The notes under the pieces were generated by a model, which saw only the letters and a program-made list of their open reading frames with translations, was not told where the DNA came from and did not search any database. DNA of 64,000 nt from Dokdonella_A sp039926025 (GTDB lineage: Bacteria > Pseudomonadota > Gammaproteobacteria > Xanthomonadales > Rhodanobacteraceae), in the NCBI GenBank assembly GCA_039926025.1, contig JBDSXV010000232.1, positions 1-64,000 on the forward strand, in the 5' to 3' direction. A program made the position numbers and the translations under genes. Every line of letters begins with the position of its first letter. Position 1 is the first letter of the stretch. Of the stretch, positions 52,147 to 61,717 are shown piece after piece.

Positions 52147-53862
52147 CTAGCGGCTCATGCCAGTCGAAGGGATAAATGGCGGTGCTTCAGTCTCAACCGC
52201 ATTCACTGGAAGACGTTCTTCTCCGGTGCCGACAATGCGGCGAAGATGATTGCCCACGTGTTCGGCCAGCGCTGTCGCGTGATGAAACAGAACCGATTGA
52301 CCCAGCACTTCGTGTGCAAGGGTTGCTGAAAGGTCCTGCACGAGAATCTCCGGCACCTGCTTGACGCGCGCGTGTTCGATCGGCGTCAACAAGCGTTCCT
52401 TTCCGTCGGCTCGTTGAATAAACGGTTCCGTGCTTCGTCGCTTGGCGTAGCCACGGCCGACGGCGCCGACGGCCGGCGATTCCGGGCCGACGAACTGCCG
52501 AACGAATCCCTTGCCGGCCAGCCGATCGCGATCGGCCTTGTCGGCCAGATAGGTGTTGTCGGCCCACATCGGATCATCGTGGGCAATGTCCTGCATCACG
52601 TCGCCCAGTCGATCGTGTTCACGAGGACGCGGAGGCAAACCCTCCAGTGTGAACCCGGCAGCGAGTCCTTTGGACACGGCCACGAACCACCAGCGATCGC
52701 GCTTCTCGAGTGAACCCGCATCGTTCTGGTTGAGTACGCGGTCGGAGATCACGTAACCCTGTTCACGCAGATACGACTGCAGCAGCTGATACGTGGCCGA
52801 ATCCCGTGCACCGACAACATTTTCCGAGATGACGATTGCCGGTTGCACGGCATCGAGAATACGCACCAGACCGAACACCGCCAGCGCATCGGTTGGGTGG
52901 TCTTCGGCTCGCACAAGGCCGCGCTTCGCCTTGCCTGACAGACTGTGTCCCGTGCATGGAAGTGACACCTGCACCACATCGACTTTCGCGAGATCCTCCG
53001 CCTCGAGTTCTTCCAGCGAGGCTTCGTACAAACAGGTTTCACCAGTGATGGCGGAGTTGTTGTCAGACGCCGCCTGCAAGTAGGCGCGCTCTCGGTCGAC
53101 AATCCATTCCACCTCTGCTGTCAGCCCCGCTGCACTGAAACCTTCTTTCAGCGCGAGGGTTGAAACCCCACCTCCTGCGCACAACGTTCCCTCGGCGATT
53201 GCGCCGCGGCTGACATTCGCCCGCACACGCGCTTCGCGCTCGCCGATCGCTCGGTCGATCGGATGAATGTCGAACTCGATACGACCCCGATAGAGCGTTG
53301 CGCGCACTCGACCCGCTTCGCCGATGATGTCGGTCAGATCGTCCGATGCAAGATCGATGATGGGTAACAGGGTCGCCGCATCGCCACGACGGCGCGTTCG
53401 ATGAGAGACCTGGCGCTCGCCCTCGTCGTTGATATCAAGAATGACGCGGCGCGCATCGAGGTCGAGCGTTACGCTATATCGAGCGCCTGCGTCGAAGCCA
53501 CAGTCGGAAAGGCGCAGGCCTTCCATCCAAAGGCGCTTCTTGCCGCGATGTTCACCCACGGTCGTATAGGTGATCTGCCGGTGCCGACCGGTATCGAATA
53601 CATCGGCGCCCTCACGCTCGACGACCTTGGCTTGGCCAAACTCACTCCGAATCGCCGACCACATCGCCCTGTCGAGCGCATTCGTAGGGTTCCACCAGGT
53701 GCGCGCGTCGGGCGAGCAGTGGAAGCCCAAGCGGGTCAGTGCGCTGCGATGCGCGCTGAGTGCCGTCGGTGATCCCGTAATACGTGCGGCCGGCTTCAGA
53801 GCGCCAGGGAGGCGCCCTACCGACAGTCTCAGTCCATGCGAATCCAGATCCATCCATTTCAT
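52147..53862 (-). CDS. C5 cytosine DNA methyltransferase, extended N-terminus
   Basis: A 571-residue protein. The first 85 residues (KWMDLDSHGLRLSVGRLP, LTRLGFHCSPD) share the module seen in the methylase-helicase and LPD1 protein. The methyltransferase core begins near residue 220 with LCAGGGVSTLALKEGF, then motif IV VSLPCTGHSLSGKA, motif VI VISENV and a conserved VLNQNDAGSLEKRDRWWFV. The catalytic PC is intact. It is the second C5 enzyme of the window and follows the DotO gene. Confidence 0.85.
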   Translation of the reverse strand: MKWMDLDSHGLRLSVGRLPGALKPAARITGSPTALSAHRSALTRLGFHCSPDARTWWNPTNALDRAMWSAIRSEFGQAKVVEREGADVFDTGRHRQITYTTVGEHRGKKRLWMEGLRLSDCGFDAGARYSVTLDLDARRVILDINDEGERQVSHRTRRRGDAATLLPIIDLASDDLTDIIGEAGRVRATLYRGRIEFDIHPIDRAIGEREARVRANVSRGAIAEGTLCAGGGVSTLALKEGFSAAGLTAEVEWIVDRERAYLQAASDNNSAITGETCLYEASLEELEAEDLAKVDVVQVSLPCTGHSLSGKAKRGLVRAEDHPTDALAVFGLVRILDAVQPAIVISENVVGARDSATYQLLQSYLREQGYVISDRVLNQNDAGSLEKRDRWWFVAVSKGLAAGFTLEGLPPRPREHDRLGDVMQDIAHDDPMWADNTYLADKADRDRLAGKGFVRQFVGPESPAVGAVGRGYAKRRSTEPFIQRADGKERLLTPIEHARVKQVPEILVQDLSATLAHEVLGQSVLFHHATALAEHVGNHLRRIVGTGEERLPVNAVETEAPPFIPSTGMSR

Positions 53863-53908
53863 ACGTCACCGCCTCCTTGGCAGCTCACTACCCATTGTCA
53901 TGTCATCG

Positions 53909-56900
53909 TCAAGCGACTACTCGCGATGCCTCGACCAGCTCCCTCACGATCCCTTCAATCACCGTCGTGTTCGCTTCCTCGTCATCCAGCATTCCGCGTT
54001 CCGAGATCATTGCCGTCTTGCGACGATCAACCTCAGGCTTGGCCGATCCAGCCGGAAAGCGTTTCACGAGCAATTTTCTGGCATGAACGGGGCCAACGAT
54101 TCGATAGAGTCGATCACGAACACCCCGGTCCTCCGATGTCGTCGAGAACGCCCATCGCTCAGTCGGCGACAGCGTCAGCATCAGCTCGGCAACATATTTG
54201 CCTTCCGTCACACTGAAAATCGCGAGCATCTTTGCGCCGTCCGCTGTCGGCTTGCCGAGGCGCGAGAGAATCTTCGCGGCATACGGATTCAACTTGAACG
54301 TCTCAACGGTTTCCGTGAGCGATCGTTCACCGACGCCAAGAATGAATACCGTCGTAGCGAGATCGACCATGGTGTCGTCGAAGTCAGCAAGCCGCTGTGA
54401 TGCGAGATCGATATCGAGATTCGACTTGCGCCCTTCGCGAATATCCAGCACAACCTGCTCGCGAACCAGTGGCGTTTTGTGCGTACGATGGAATTCGTCG
54501 TAGCACACGCGTTTCGGCGTTTCCATCATGCGTTGGATCTCGCGCGTGTGGTGCGTCCGATACTGCGACGGCATCTTCGCGAGCTCGACAAGATCCGTGT
54601 GCAAAAAAAGGTCGGATGCCAGGACATGGCGCGCCAGCATGTACATGACTGACGCCTGGCGATCGGCTGTGGCGCCGCCGCTCGGCACGACGTCGGCGAG
54701 ATCCAAGCTCACAATACGCGCGGCCCCCAAGTCCAATCTTGTGGCCGTGGCCAGGATCGGGTATTCGCGAACAGTCATCGTGATCGCACGATAGAAATAG
54801 TCCGTTATGGACTCCTGATTGGGTGCGACACCTCGGAACTGTGAGGTCACTGTCGGATCGCGCGCCATCGCCGCCATTTCGCCCAGGAGGGGGACCGCAT
54901 ATCGCTGGGCCAATGTTGCCGCGTGCGTTTGTTCCGCCTCATACAGAGCGTCTGTGATCTCCCACCAAGTCGTGCGCTCGTCAACGCGTATGCCGAACTT
55001 CGCTATCAGCGCATCGATCTCTGGATCCACCGAGCGATCGTATCGGTGCACGCGGGAGCCTTGATCGGCGCATTCGCGATAAGCGAGATCAATCACCGTG
55101 CCCGCGAGATGGGGCACGTCTGCTGGGGTTGCGCCATCAATTGGGGTTGCGAGGATCGTTAGCAGATTTGCGAGATAGGCGCGATGAAACGGTAGCGGAG
55201 CACGCATGCCGAGCGGCAAGTCACAAGGATTGACAGCGTCGTCTGCCACCATGCGCAAACGGTGATAGAGGACTTGGTGCTGGAGCGCAGGTGGCAATGC
55301 TTCCCGCAACAGGGAGATCACGCCAGCTGAGGATGTGCCTACGTCGAGTATTGAGATGCGCGGAAGCTGGTTGATGCCTGGCGCGACGGCAAGCGCCTTG
55401 TTGTATGCGGCGAGCAACACGGATTTGCCCGACCCCATTGGGGCATAGATCAATGTGACCCATGCGGCCTGTCGGCTGGAGTATGGTTGATAGGGATACA
55501 GCTTCCCGTCAGGCGTTCGCAGAAGGAAGGATCCCGTCGACCAAGGCGATGCCGGACGCGCAATTGGAAGCATGGCAACCGCGTCTTCAATCGGGGGGAC
55601 GGCCATAGGCCCTGCGCCGCCACGGCGCAAAGCAGGAAAAGTGCTGAACAGGGGTTGCGACGGCGTTCCCATCTGATCGTCAACTTCACAACCGCCCCAT
55701 CCCTGAATTGCACGCGCGAGTTTCGCGCATGCTCGGCGCAGGGAAATCAGGTCGTCGTCCTCTACCCACGTGCACGCGCTAATCTGCAATCCGACGCGGA
55801 CGTCGCGATCTGCAGTGGCATCGGCCGCTTCATTCAACGCCCTCTTCGCCGCGCGAGACGTCGACAGGTAAGCCGCCATATGACGTAGGCGGAACTCCGT
55901 TGTCGATGTACCAGATCCCACAATTCGCCACGAAATTCGATACGGAATGTTCGCTTCCCGCAACCGGTCGAAGAGTGTGCTGAATGGTTCCAAGACCGCC
56001 GGCCCCATCGACATGACGACCGGTTGATAAGTCCTGTTCCCGATTCGCGCCGAACGCGGCGATACCACGTCGAAGCCTCGGGGGATCAATTGCGTTGCCA
56101 AAGGCGCCCACAACAATGTTGAGACATCGTTCGCCGGTGCGCCGCGTTCGGCGTCGCCTGCGCGGCGGCCGGCCGCCACACCATCTCCGGGATAACTCGG
56201 TTGCCACTCAGCCGATGTCCACTCCGGATCAACCATCATGCGAATAGCGCGTAGCGCGTCGCCGGCGTCGAGCACATCTGCGGAAATTCCGCGATCTCGC
56301 AAATCCCTGCGCAACGCGCTGACCAACGAGCCGTGGATCTCGCGCAGACCACTGATCGCGGCACCTTCAACTTGCGAGGTCATGGCCGGCGGACGCGATC
56401 GCGCGAGACGCTGGCGCTCCGATTTGCCCTGCTGTCGATCAGCGATCGTCAGCGCATTCGGCAGTGTCCAAGCGACAATGTATGCGCTCTCGATCGCGCA
56501 GTGCCGAACCAGCGTCTCCAGTTTTTCTTTTTCGACATCGAGGATATCGAGTTGCAAACGTCGAATGGTGGCCAGTGACGGTGCCATCGCCGCTGCAATT
56601 TCCCGCTGCACACGATCCGCCGACGTATCACGCTCGAAGACGACCTGGATGTAGTGCCCCGGCGTCCGCAGATACGCGCTGAGCTGATTGGATATATGGC
56701 TGACGAGGTCGGCGAAGTCCGAGTCGCCGATCGTCGTGTTGATGCCATCCAGGCGGATGAGCGAGCACAGAGATCCGTCGCCTGAAACTAGCGTGGTTGC
56801 ATCATCGACTGTTTCCAGATCGCAATAGGCCGACGCCGACTGACGTATGGCGCGGCGCACTTGCCAGAAAGCCAAGTCCGCCTCGAACAATAGCCGGTCA

Positions 56901-56917
56901 ATCCATCCGATACGCAT
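53909..56917 (-). CDS. dotO: DotO/IcmB-like conjugation ATPase (IncI TraU type)
   Basis: A 1002-residue cytoplasmic ATPase of VirB4-like size. Walker A APMGSGKSVLL (about residue 496) and a Walker B-like RVCYDEFHRTH (about 805) are visible. In Dot/Icm and IncI systems this protein powers substrate transfer at the inner-membrane base. The start overlaps the previous gene by TGATG. The secretion operon order DotI-DotH-DotG-TraQ-TraR-?-DotO supports the assignment. Confidence 0.85.
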   Translation of the reverse strand: MRIGWIDRLLFEADLAFWQVRRAIRQSASAYCDLETVDDATTLVSGDGSLCSLIRLDGINTTIGDSDFADLVSHISNQLSAYLRTPGHYIQVVFERDTSADRVQREIAAAMAPSLATIRRLQLDILDVEKEKLETLVRHCAIESAYIVAWTLPNALTIADRQQGKSERQRLARSRPPAMTSQVEGAAISGLREIHGSLVSALRRDLRDRGISADVLDAGDALRAIRMMVDPEWTSAEWQPSYPGDGVAAGRRAGDAERGAPANDVSTLLWAPLATQLIPRGFDVVSPRSARIGNRTYQPVVMSMGPAVLEPFSTLFDRLREANIPYRISWRIVGSGTSTTEFRLRHMAAYLSTSRAAKRALNEAADATADRDVRVGLQISACTWVEDDDLISLRRACAKLARAIQGWGGCEVDDQMGTPSQPLFSTFPALRRGGAGPMAVPPIEDAVAMLPIARPASPWSTGSFLLRTPDGKLYPYQPYSSRQAAWVTLIYAPMGSGKSVLLAAYNKALAVAPGINQLPRISILDVGTSSAGVISLLREALPPALQHQVLYHRLRMVADDAVNPCDLPLGMRAPLPFHRAYLANLLTILATPIDGATPADVPHLAGTVIDLAYRECADQGSRVHRYDRSVDPEIDALIAKFGIRVDERTTWWEITDALYEAEQTHAATLAQRYAVPLLGEMAAMARDPTVTSQFRGVAPNQESITDYFYRAITMTVREYPILATATRLDLGAARIVSLDLADVVPSGGATADRQASVMYMLARHVLASDLFLHTDLVELAKMPSQYRTHHTREIQRMMETPKRVCYDEFHRTHKTPLVREQVVLDIREGRKSNLDIDLASQRLADFDDTMVDLATTVFILGVGERSLTETVETFKLNPYAAKILSRLGKPTADGAKMLAIFSVTEGKYVAELMLTLSPTERWAFSTTSEDRGVRDRLYRIVGPVHARKLLVKRFPAGSAKPEVDRRKTAMISERGMLDDEEANTTVIEGIVRELVEASRVVA

Positions 56918-58338
56918 CAATGAACCCTCAAAATATCGTTGACCAGACTTCGATTTCCAAGAACCGCGACTGCGCCCATCGCAAGCGCGGGATCACGCGG
57001 TTTTTCTCTGCAAGCACGCTTCGCCATTTCATCGGCGACCTGAAGACGGGCGGTACTCTTTACTGCCGCCGGCATCACCGGCGGCACAAGGCGGCAGCAT
57101 GCCGCCACGGTTGCCAACATGGCGTCGATCTCTTCGCCCGACCGACCGTCCTCGGAGATCGCAAGCCAGATGCGTCCCCGCGAAAAACCCGTGACGTGGA
57201 TCGGATAACCCAAATCCATGATCGCAAGCGCAGTGCGTAGGCATTCAGCGCGATCGTGTGCGCCTATCCACATGGCGGTGGCATCTTTCTGCCCACCTGA
57301 CTTGACTAGGGCCATCCACAATGCCTCACACAGCAGACCTACGCTGTATGCCATCCGGCTTGCGCCATTCATCTGCAAGGGACCGCAGAACACAGGTTCG
57401 TGCCCCAGACGGCCTGTCGTGATCGGTGTGATGCCACGGTACGGATTGGGATGGTAGCGTTCGGCCGCCAATGCTCCATGTATCGTCACGTCCGCGTGCG
57501 GACACAGCACCAAGTACTCCGGCGCAGCCAGCCACGCTCGAAGATTGCTTTGACGTCCGTTCGAGGTGCGAAGGCTCTGGGCGCCAGCACCGAGACCGGT
57601 CAGCATCGCCATGCGATGCGCATGCTCGCCGCGGAACTGCACGGAGGCGCGCAATAGCAAGGGCCGTGCTTCAACGGTGTCTTTCACCCATCGCGGAACC
57701 TGCTGAGGATCCGCAGGCGGAAATACCTCGGACCACTCGCCCGTAGGCACTTGCACGTCTAGCATCCGGATTGCGTAGTCTTGCCGGTGATGACGAAGGA
57801 CCGCTCTCCGTATAGCAGTTGCCGAGAGATCGTCGGTCCGCCCCGAGAACGTAACCTCCTGGCTTGCACTGGCAAACGCATATGAGATCTCGGGATGGAC
57901 CACCGATTCTGGAAAACGAAAGAGGTGTTTCCGCAATGCTAGTGCCAGGCTGTAACCATCCGGCGGACTAGGCAAACCAAACCACTCTAGCGCTTTGTCA
58001 AGGCACTGCTGAAGTTGCTGAGCGATCGCCGTCACTCGATCGACGAGCGGCGCATCGCGTAATCCCAACTCTGCGATCAATCCGTCTGGACGTGTCAAAA
58101 GAAAGGCGTCATCGCGCAGGTCCGGGCGACGCAAGAGGCCCAACTTCTGCAGCGTCGCGAACGGCACGTTCGTCAGCCAAAAAGATGCACCGTCCGCACA
58201 CTGGGCGAACGGTCTATCGAACATGGTGACAGCACCATCACTGCGAACGCCGAGTGCTGGGCCGACGCCCCCATTCGCCAGCAGGCTAGCGGGGTCGTCG
58301 AACCAGAGTACGCCGGAGCGTGTCTCGGACGCATGCAC
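56917..58338 (-). CDS. Unknown 473-residue protein in the conjugation operon
   Basis: GTG-started protein (HASETRSGVLWFDDPASLLA) between the TraR-like gene and dotO. No transmembrane helix, signal peptide or P-loop is visible. Segments include LYLVLCPHADVTIHGALAAE-like repeats and a C-terminal LVPPVMPAAVKSTARLQVAD. Its place matches where IncI has traS/traT, but I see no similarity to name it. It may be a divergent or novel secretion component. Confidence 0.7.
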   Translation of the reverse strand: MHASETRSGVLWFDDPASLLANGGVGPALGVRSDGAVTMFDRPFAQCADGASFWLTNVPFATLQKLGLLRRPDLRDDAFLLTRPDGLIAELGLRDAPLVDRVTAIAQQLQQCLDKALEWFGLPSPPDGYSLALALRKHLFRFPESVVHPEISYAFASASQEVTFSGRTDDLSATAIRRAVLRHHRQDYAIRMLDVQVPTGEWSEVFPPADPQQVPRWVKDTVEARPLLLRASVQFRGEHAHRMAMLTGLGAGAQSLRTSNGRQSNLRAWLAAPEYLVLCPHADVTIHGALAAERYHPNPYRGITPITTGRLGHEPVFCGPLQMNGASRMAYSVGLLCEALWMALVKSGGQKDATAMWIGAHDRAECLRTALAIMDLGYPIHVTGFSRGRIWLAISEDGRSGEEIDAMLATVAACCRLVPPVMPAAVKSTARLQVADEMAKRACREKPRDPALAMGAVAVLGNRSLVNDILRVH

Positions 58339-58351
58339 CTGTGCATCCCTG

Positions 58352-58741
58352 TCAGTTGGCGCCCACGTCGTTCAAGCCATCCGCATCGGAATCCAGTACC
58401 GTCTTCGTGGCGGAGTTGATCATCAGTGGGATTGCGACCATCAATGCACCCACAACGAACATCGCGATCGGCATGCCCTTCGGCTCGTGCGACTTGAATG
58501 ATCCGATCAGCTTGAGAAGTCCGAAGCCCGCCATGCCGACGCCCAGAACTTCGATAATGATCTTGACGGCTTTGCCGACGGCTTTGCCCTGCCCTGAAAG
58601 TTGCGCACCGATCTCGCCGGCCGACTTGCCCGACGCCGCAAGTGCCGAGTCTGCGACGACGCATAAGACGATCAGCGCAACCCACGCCAATCCAACCATC
58701 AGAGATTTCATTTGATGCGACGGCTCCTTGGAAATACGCAT
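58352..58741 (-). CDS. TraR-like small membrane protein
   Basis: A 129-residue protein. A signal-like segment (LVGLAWVALIVLCVVADSAL) is followed by two more helices (IIIEVLGVGMAGFGLLKLI and MPIAMFVVGALMVAIPLMI). GGAG precedes the start. By size, helix pattern and position it corresponds to IncI TraR. In the secretion channel such proteins are inner-membrane or pilin-like subunits; the role here is inferred. Confidence 0.65.
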   Translation of the reverse strand: MRISKEPSHQMKSLMVGLAWVALIVLCVVADSALAASGKSAGEIGAQLSGQGKAVGKAVKIIIEVLGVGMAGFGLLKLIGSFKSHEPKGMPIAMFVVGALMVAIPLMINSATKTVLDSDADGLNDVGAN

Positions 58742-58755
58742 ATAAACTCCATTTG

Positions 58756-59307
58756 TTAAAAAGTTGGCGGGGGCGGAATGAGGAGCGAAACAGTGCCATT
58801 AGCCCCTAATGTGGCACCGATCGAGTAGGCGAAAAGCTGGGGATTGCATAGAGCAACCGCAGCGGCAAGATGCACAAGGCCGGAGCCGTATCCTCCGTCC
58901 TGTCGGGTCTTCGCGTGCGCAAGATTGAAGAGCCCTCGACCCGCCGCATACCAGCCGAATACGACGAAGATATTCATCAACACAGCGATCCACATTTGCA
59001 TCCGATCATCGCCTGTCGGGACGGCTGATAGAACGAAAAGCGGTGATGCACCAGATCCATAGATAGTCGCGAAAGCGGACGACACCGTGCCGACCAAATT
59101 GAGCATCAAACTGCCGAACACGAACATGCCGATGCCGGCGGATGGCGTGTGCGAGCCACCGCCGCGATTCCCCCCAGCGGTGGCCCAGCGCCAAAGTCCC
59201 AAGCCCGCAATACCCAGTCCCAGGACATACCAGATGATCACAATCGCCTTGAGGATCGCCGGAAGCTGACCACCGATCACAAGCAAGGTATCCGTACCGT
59301 CATCCAT
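58756..59307 (-). CDS. TraQ-like membrane protein
   Basis: A 183-residue protein with four hydrophobic helices (around residues 17-38, 57-78, 104-125 and 148-170). It is placed between the DotG-like gene and the TraR-like gene, as IncI TraQ is. AAGGC precedes the ATG. Named by synteny and topology only. Confidence 0.62.
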   Translation of the reverse strand: MDDGTDTLLVIGGQLPAILKAIVIIWYVLGLGIAGLGLWRWATAGGNRGGGSHTPSAGIGMFVFGSLMLNLVGTVSSAFATIYGSGASPLFVLSAVPTGDDRMQMWIAVLMNIFVVFGWYAAGRGLFNLAHAKTRQDGGYGSGLVHLAAAVALCNPQLFAYSIGATLGANGTVSLLIPPPPTF

Positions 59308-59309
59308 GA

Positions 59310-60581
59310 TCAGTGCCTTAGAATGATTGGAGTACCGTCAGGCGCAGTGGTACGGATCTGCGCGGGCGGCGCGTCATTTGCTCGGAAATCCGTGTTTTCA
59401 CGGGCGTCGCCACTTGCCGGCGACACGTCGGTGGGTGCGCGAACCGCCCCCATGGTTGCGGCTTCCGCACCATGGGGCGGGCCAATCAACACCACGCCGA
59501 TCGCGGACCCCGCGGGCAACGTGACCGTCGGCCCTCGAAAGGATCCTTGCTGCAACGTGCCCGCAATCGTTTGTGCGCCGGCCGTTTGCAGCGCTTGCCG
59601 ATTGTTGTACGGGTCAAAGGTTGTTGTTCCGCCAAGGGAAATACCCACGTACGGGTTTGATGCCCTCGAAGCCGCGGCAAATCCAAGAAGAAAGGCAGCG
59701 CCCGCTTGGTACACGACGTTGTGAACAACGTGATTGTTCACATCACCCTTGATCGCGGGGATGCGGCTACCCGCGTCCACGGCGATAGCCTCGACATCGT
59801 AGTAGGTGTTCTTGTAGAGCATTTTGCTGAAACGAAGTGTCAGCCGGTCAACACCATTGCTGCCGGCGTTGCTGGACGCAACGCGCCCTAGAAACTTTGC
59901 ACCGGGCAGGGGCCCATCTGTCAAGCGAGCAACCATCTCGGAGGGATAGTCACTGTTTGCACCGACGTCGACCACCGCATGCATAACAGCCAGCAGGGGG
60001 AGCATGGGCAACGCGGGCTCCTCCATACCTCGCTTCGCCGCAACGTCGCCGCGGCCGTGGGCGGGCACAGCGCGCACGGTCCCAGCGACAACGCCTTGGC
60101 CTGGCAATGTTTCCCATCCCTTGTTCAGCGCACTGAGCGCGGCAACGCGTCGCGCGACAACGTCTCGCAGATCTTTTGGCGGCGCTGGTGTCGCGTTGGT
60201 TGGCGTGAGCCTCACTACTGGCGGCGCCACTGGATCGCCGGCACCGACCAGCGGCGCCATCACAACCGGAGTGCCGTTCTTTGCGGCGTCGTCAAGCCTT
60301 ATCTGGTTGTTCTGCTTGATCAGATCCTTGTAGTGTTGCGAGGGCGCATTCTGGGGTGCATTGGCACTCCCGTCGGGCGCATTGAGCGAAGCCACCTGGC
60401 TTCGAGCAACTTCATCTTTACGGCTCGACATGACGTAGCTCGCCGCGACCGCGACGACCGCCAGGAGGGCCAGCGACGCTGCCATCAAGCCCCTTGCACG
60501 ACCGCCGTCGCCCGAACGTTGCCCAGCCGCAGCACCCGGCGCAACCGCGCTCGGCGATCCAGCTGTGGATTCCTCGCCCAT
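59310..60581 (-). CDS. dotG: DotG/IcmE-like channel protein (IncI TraO type)
   Basis: A 423-residue protein starting MGEESTAGSPSAVAPGAAAG. A membrane helix at about residues 32-52 is followed by a Pro/Ala-rich linker and a C-terminal VirB10-like domain: LAVMHAVVDVGANSDYPSEM, then VARLTDGPLPGAKFLGRV and RLTLRFSKMLYKNTYYDVEA. This matches DotG, which spans the envelope. The start overlaps the DotH stop. The usual internal repeat region of Legionella DotG is absent. Confidence 0.88.
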   Translation of the reverse strand: MGEESTAGSPSAVAPGAAAGQRSGDGGRARGLMAASLALLAVVAVAASYVMSSRKDEVARSQVASLNAPDGSANAPQNAPSQHYKDLIKQNNQIRLDDAAKNGTPVVMAPLVGAGDPVAPPVVRLTPTNATPAPPKDLRDVVARRVAALSALNKGWETLPGQGVVAGTVRAVPAHGRGDVAAKRGMEEPALPMLPLLAVMHAVVDVGANSDYPSEMVARLTDGPLPGAKFLGRVASSNAGSNGVDRLTLRFSKMLYKNTYYDVEAIAVDAGSRIPAIKGDVNNHVVHNVVYQAGAAFLLGFAAASRASNPYVGISLGGTTTFDPYNNRQALQTAGAQTIAGTLQQGSFRGPTVTLPAGSAIGVVLIGPPHGAEAATMGAVRAPTDVSPASGDARENTDFRANDAPPAQIRTTAPDGTPIILRH

Positions 60582-61717
60582 CACAGCACTCCTTGCTTGG
60601 TCGCCTTCGCACCGCGAATTTCCACGGGCAGAAGATGACCGTCGTTGAGCAATACGATCGTGGGCAGATACGGCAATCGATAGGCGCGCATATTCCCCAT
60701 CGACACTGCGGCTTGCGGTGCCGGCGAAATAACCTGCTCCGGTGTCCGCAGCCACAATGTCGTGCCATCCGCCCAAGCACGCATGCCTGGAGGCAGCGTC
60801 GTGAGGATTTCGCTGGCGCCATCCTTGGGCTCACTGCCAACTAGTGCGCGGCGGAGATCGTCGCCTACGTCGAGTCGGTCGTACGAAGCAACAGCCTGCG
60901 GTTTTGCGAGCGGACCGTTTCCATCGACGAGCAGAGTGACGCGATCCTCAAGGTCAATTTTCTCCGTCGCTTCCGTCGGAACGAGGATGACCGAAATAGG
61001 TCTCGACTCCCCCTGAAGGATCAGGATGAGGTTCGATGGCTGGAACCGTTTGAGCGCAGTAATCGTCACGACATTGCCTTGACCATCGCCTTGTTTGACG
61101 ACGCCCCTTGGAGCCTGCGTGCCGCTGCCGCGGTCACCGTCGGTAGCAATCGCCGCCCCGTTCTCTGAACCTGCGATTACCACTTCAAAAGCATCCTTGT
61201 CGCCGGTATGCGCCGAGGTGATCGGCCATGGTTGCCCACTGTTATCAAGCACCTCGATCGCCATGACAAAGCCATGAAGGATACGAAGCTTGGGGGACCT
61301 CCCGCCCGGCTGGAGTGAGACAGGAATCGCTTGCGAGAGCGCTTCCATCGGAGCGACCCGAGGCGCTGCGGCTTTCGCCTCCTCTACCGATTTTTCGTGG
61401 TACTCGCGAATGTCACTGGGCGAATTGGGCAGCAACTCCTCGAGCGCTCGCTTCCAGGCCTGAGTTCGCTCGACCGCCGCCGCCTTGGCGGACTGCTCCT
61501 GCACCGAAGGCTGGGGCGGCTCGGCCGCTTCCGCCGTTGGCGCGGGTTGCACGCGATTCTCGGGCGCGAGTGACACCATGGTCGACGGAGGTGTCCCTTG
61601 TTCATTGGCCACCGCAACCGATGGCGGGCTCGCTTCCGCTCCGAAAGCTCCGCCCGCATACGGGGCTAGCGCGAGTAGCAGGTAGGCAATGAACGTTTTA
61701 CGAAAATTCATAGTCAT
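60581..61717 (-). CDS. dotH: DotH/IcmK-like outer-membrane core protein (IncI TraN type)
   Basis: A 378-residue protein with a signal peptide (LLLALAPYAGGAFGA). The C-terminal part has ILHGFVMAIEVLDNSGQPWP, the F-x-D-x-x-G-x-PWP signature of DotH/TraN, then NLILILQGESRPISVILVP. DotH sits in the outer-membrane core complex of Dot/Icm systems. ATGA overlap with the DotI gene. Confidence 0.87.
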   Translation of the reverse strand: MTMNFRKTFIAYLLLALAPYAGGAFGAEASPPSVAVANEQGTPPSTMVSLAPENRVQPAPTAEAAEPPQPSVQEQSAKAAAVERTQAWKRALEELLPNSPSDIREYHEKSVEEAKAAAPRVAPMEALSQAIPVSLQPGGRSPKLRILHGFVMAIEVLDNSGQPWPITSAHTGDKDAFEVVIAGSENGAAIATDGDRGSGTQAPRGVVKQGDGQGNVVTITALKRFQPSNLILILQGESRPISVILVPTEATEKIDLEDRVTLLVDGNGPLAKPQAVASYDRLDVGDDLRRALVGSEPKDGASEILTTLPPGMRAWADGTTLWLRTPEQVISPAPQAAVSMGNMRAYRLPYLPTIVLLNDGHLLPVEIRGAKATKQGVL

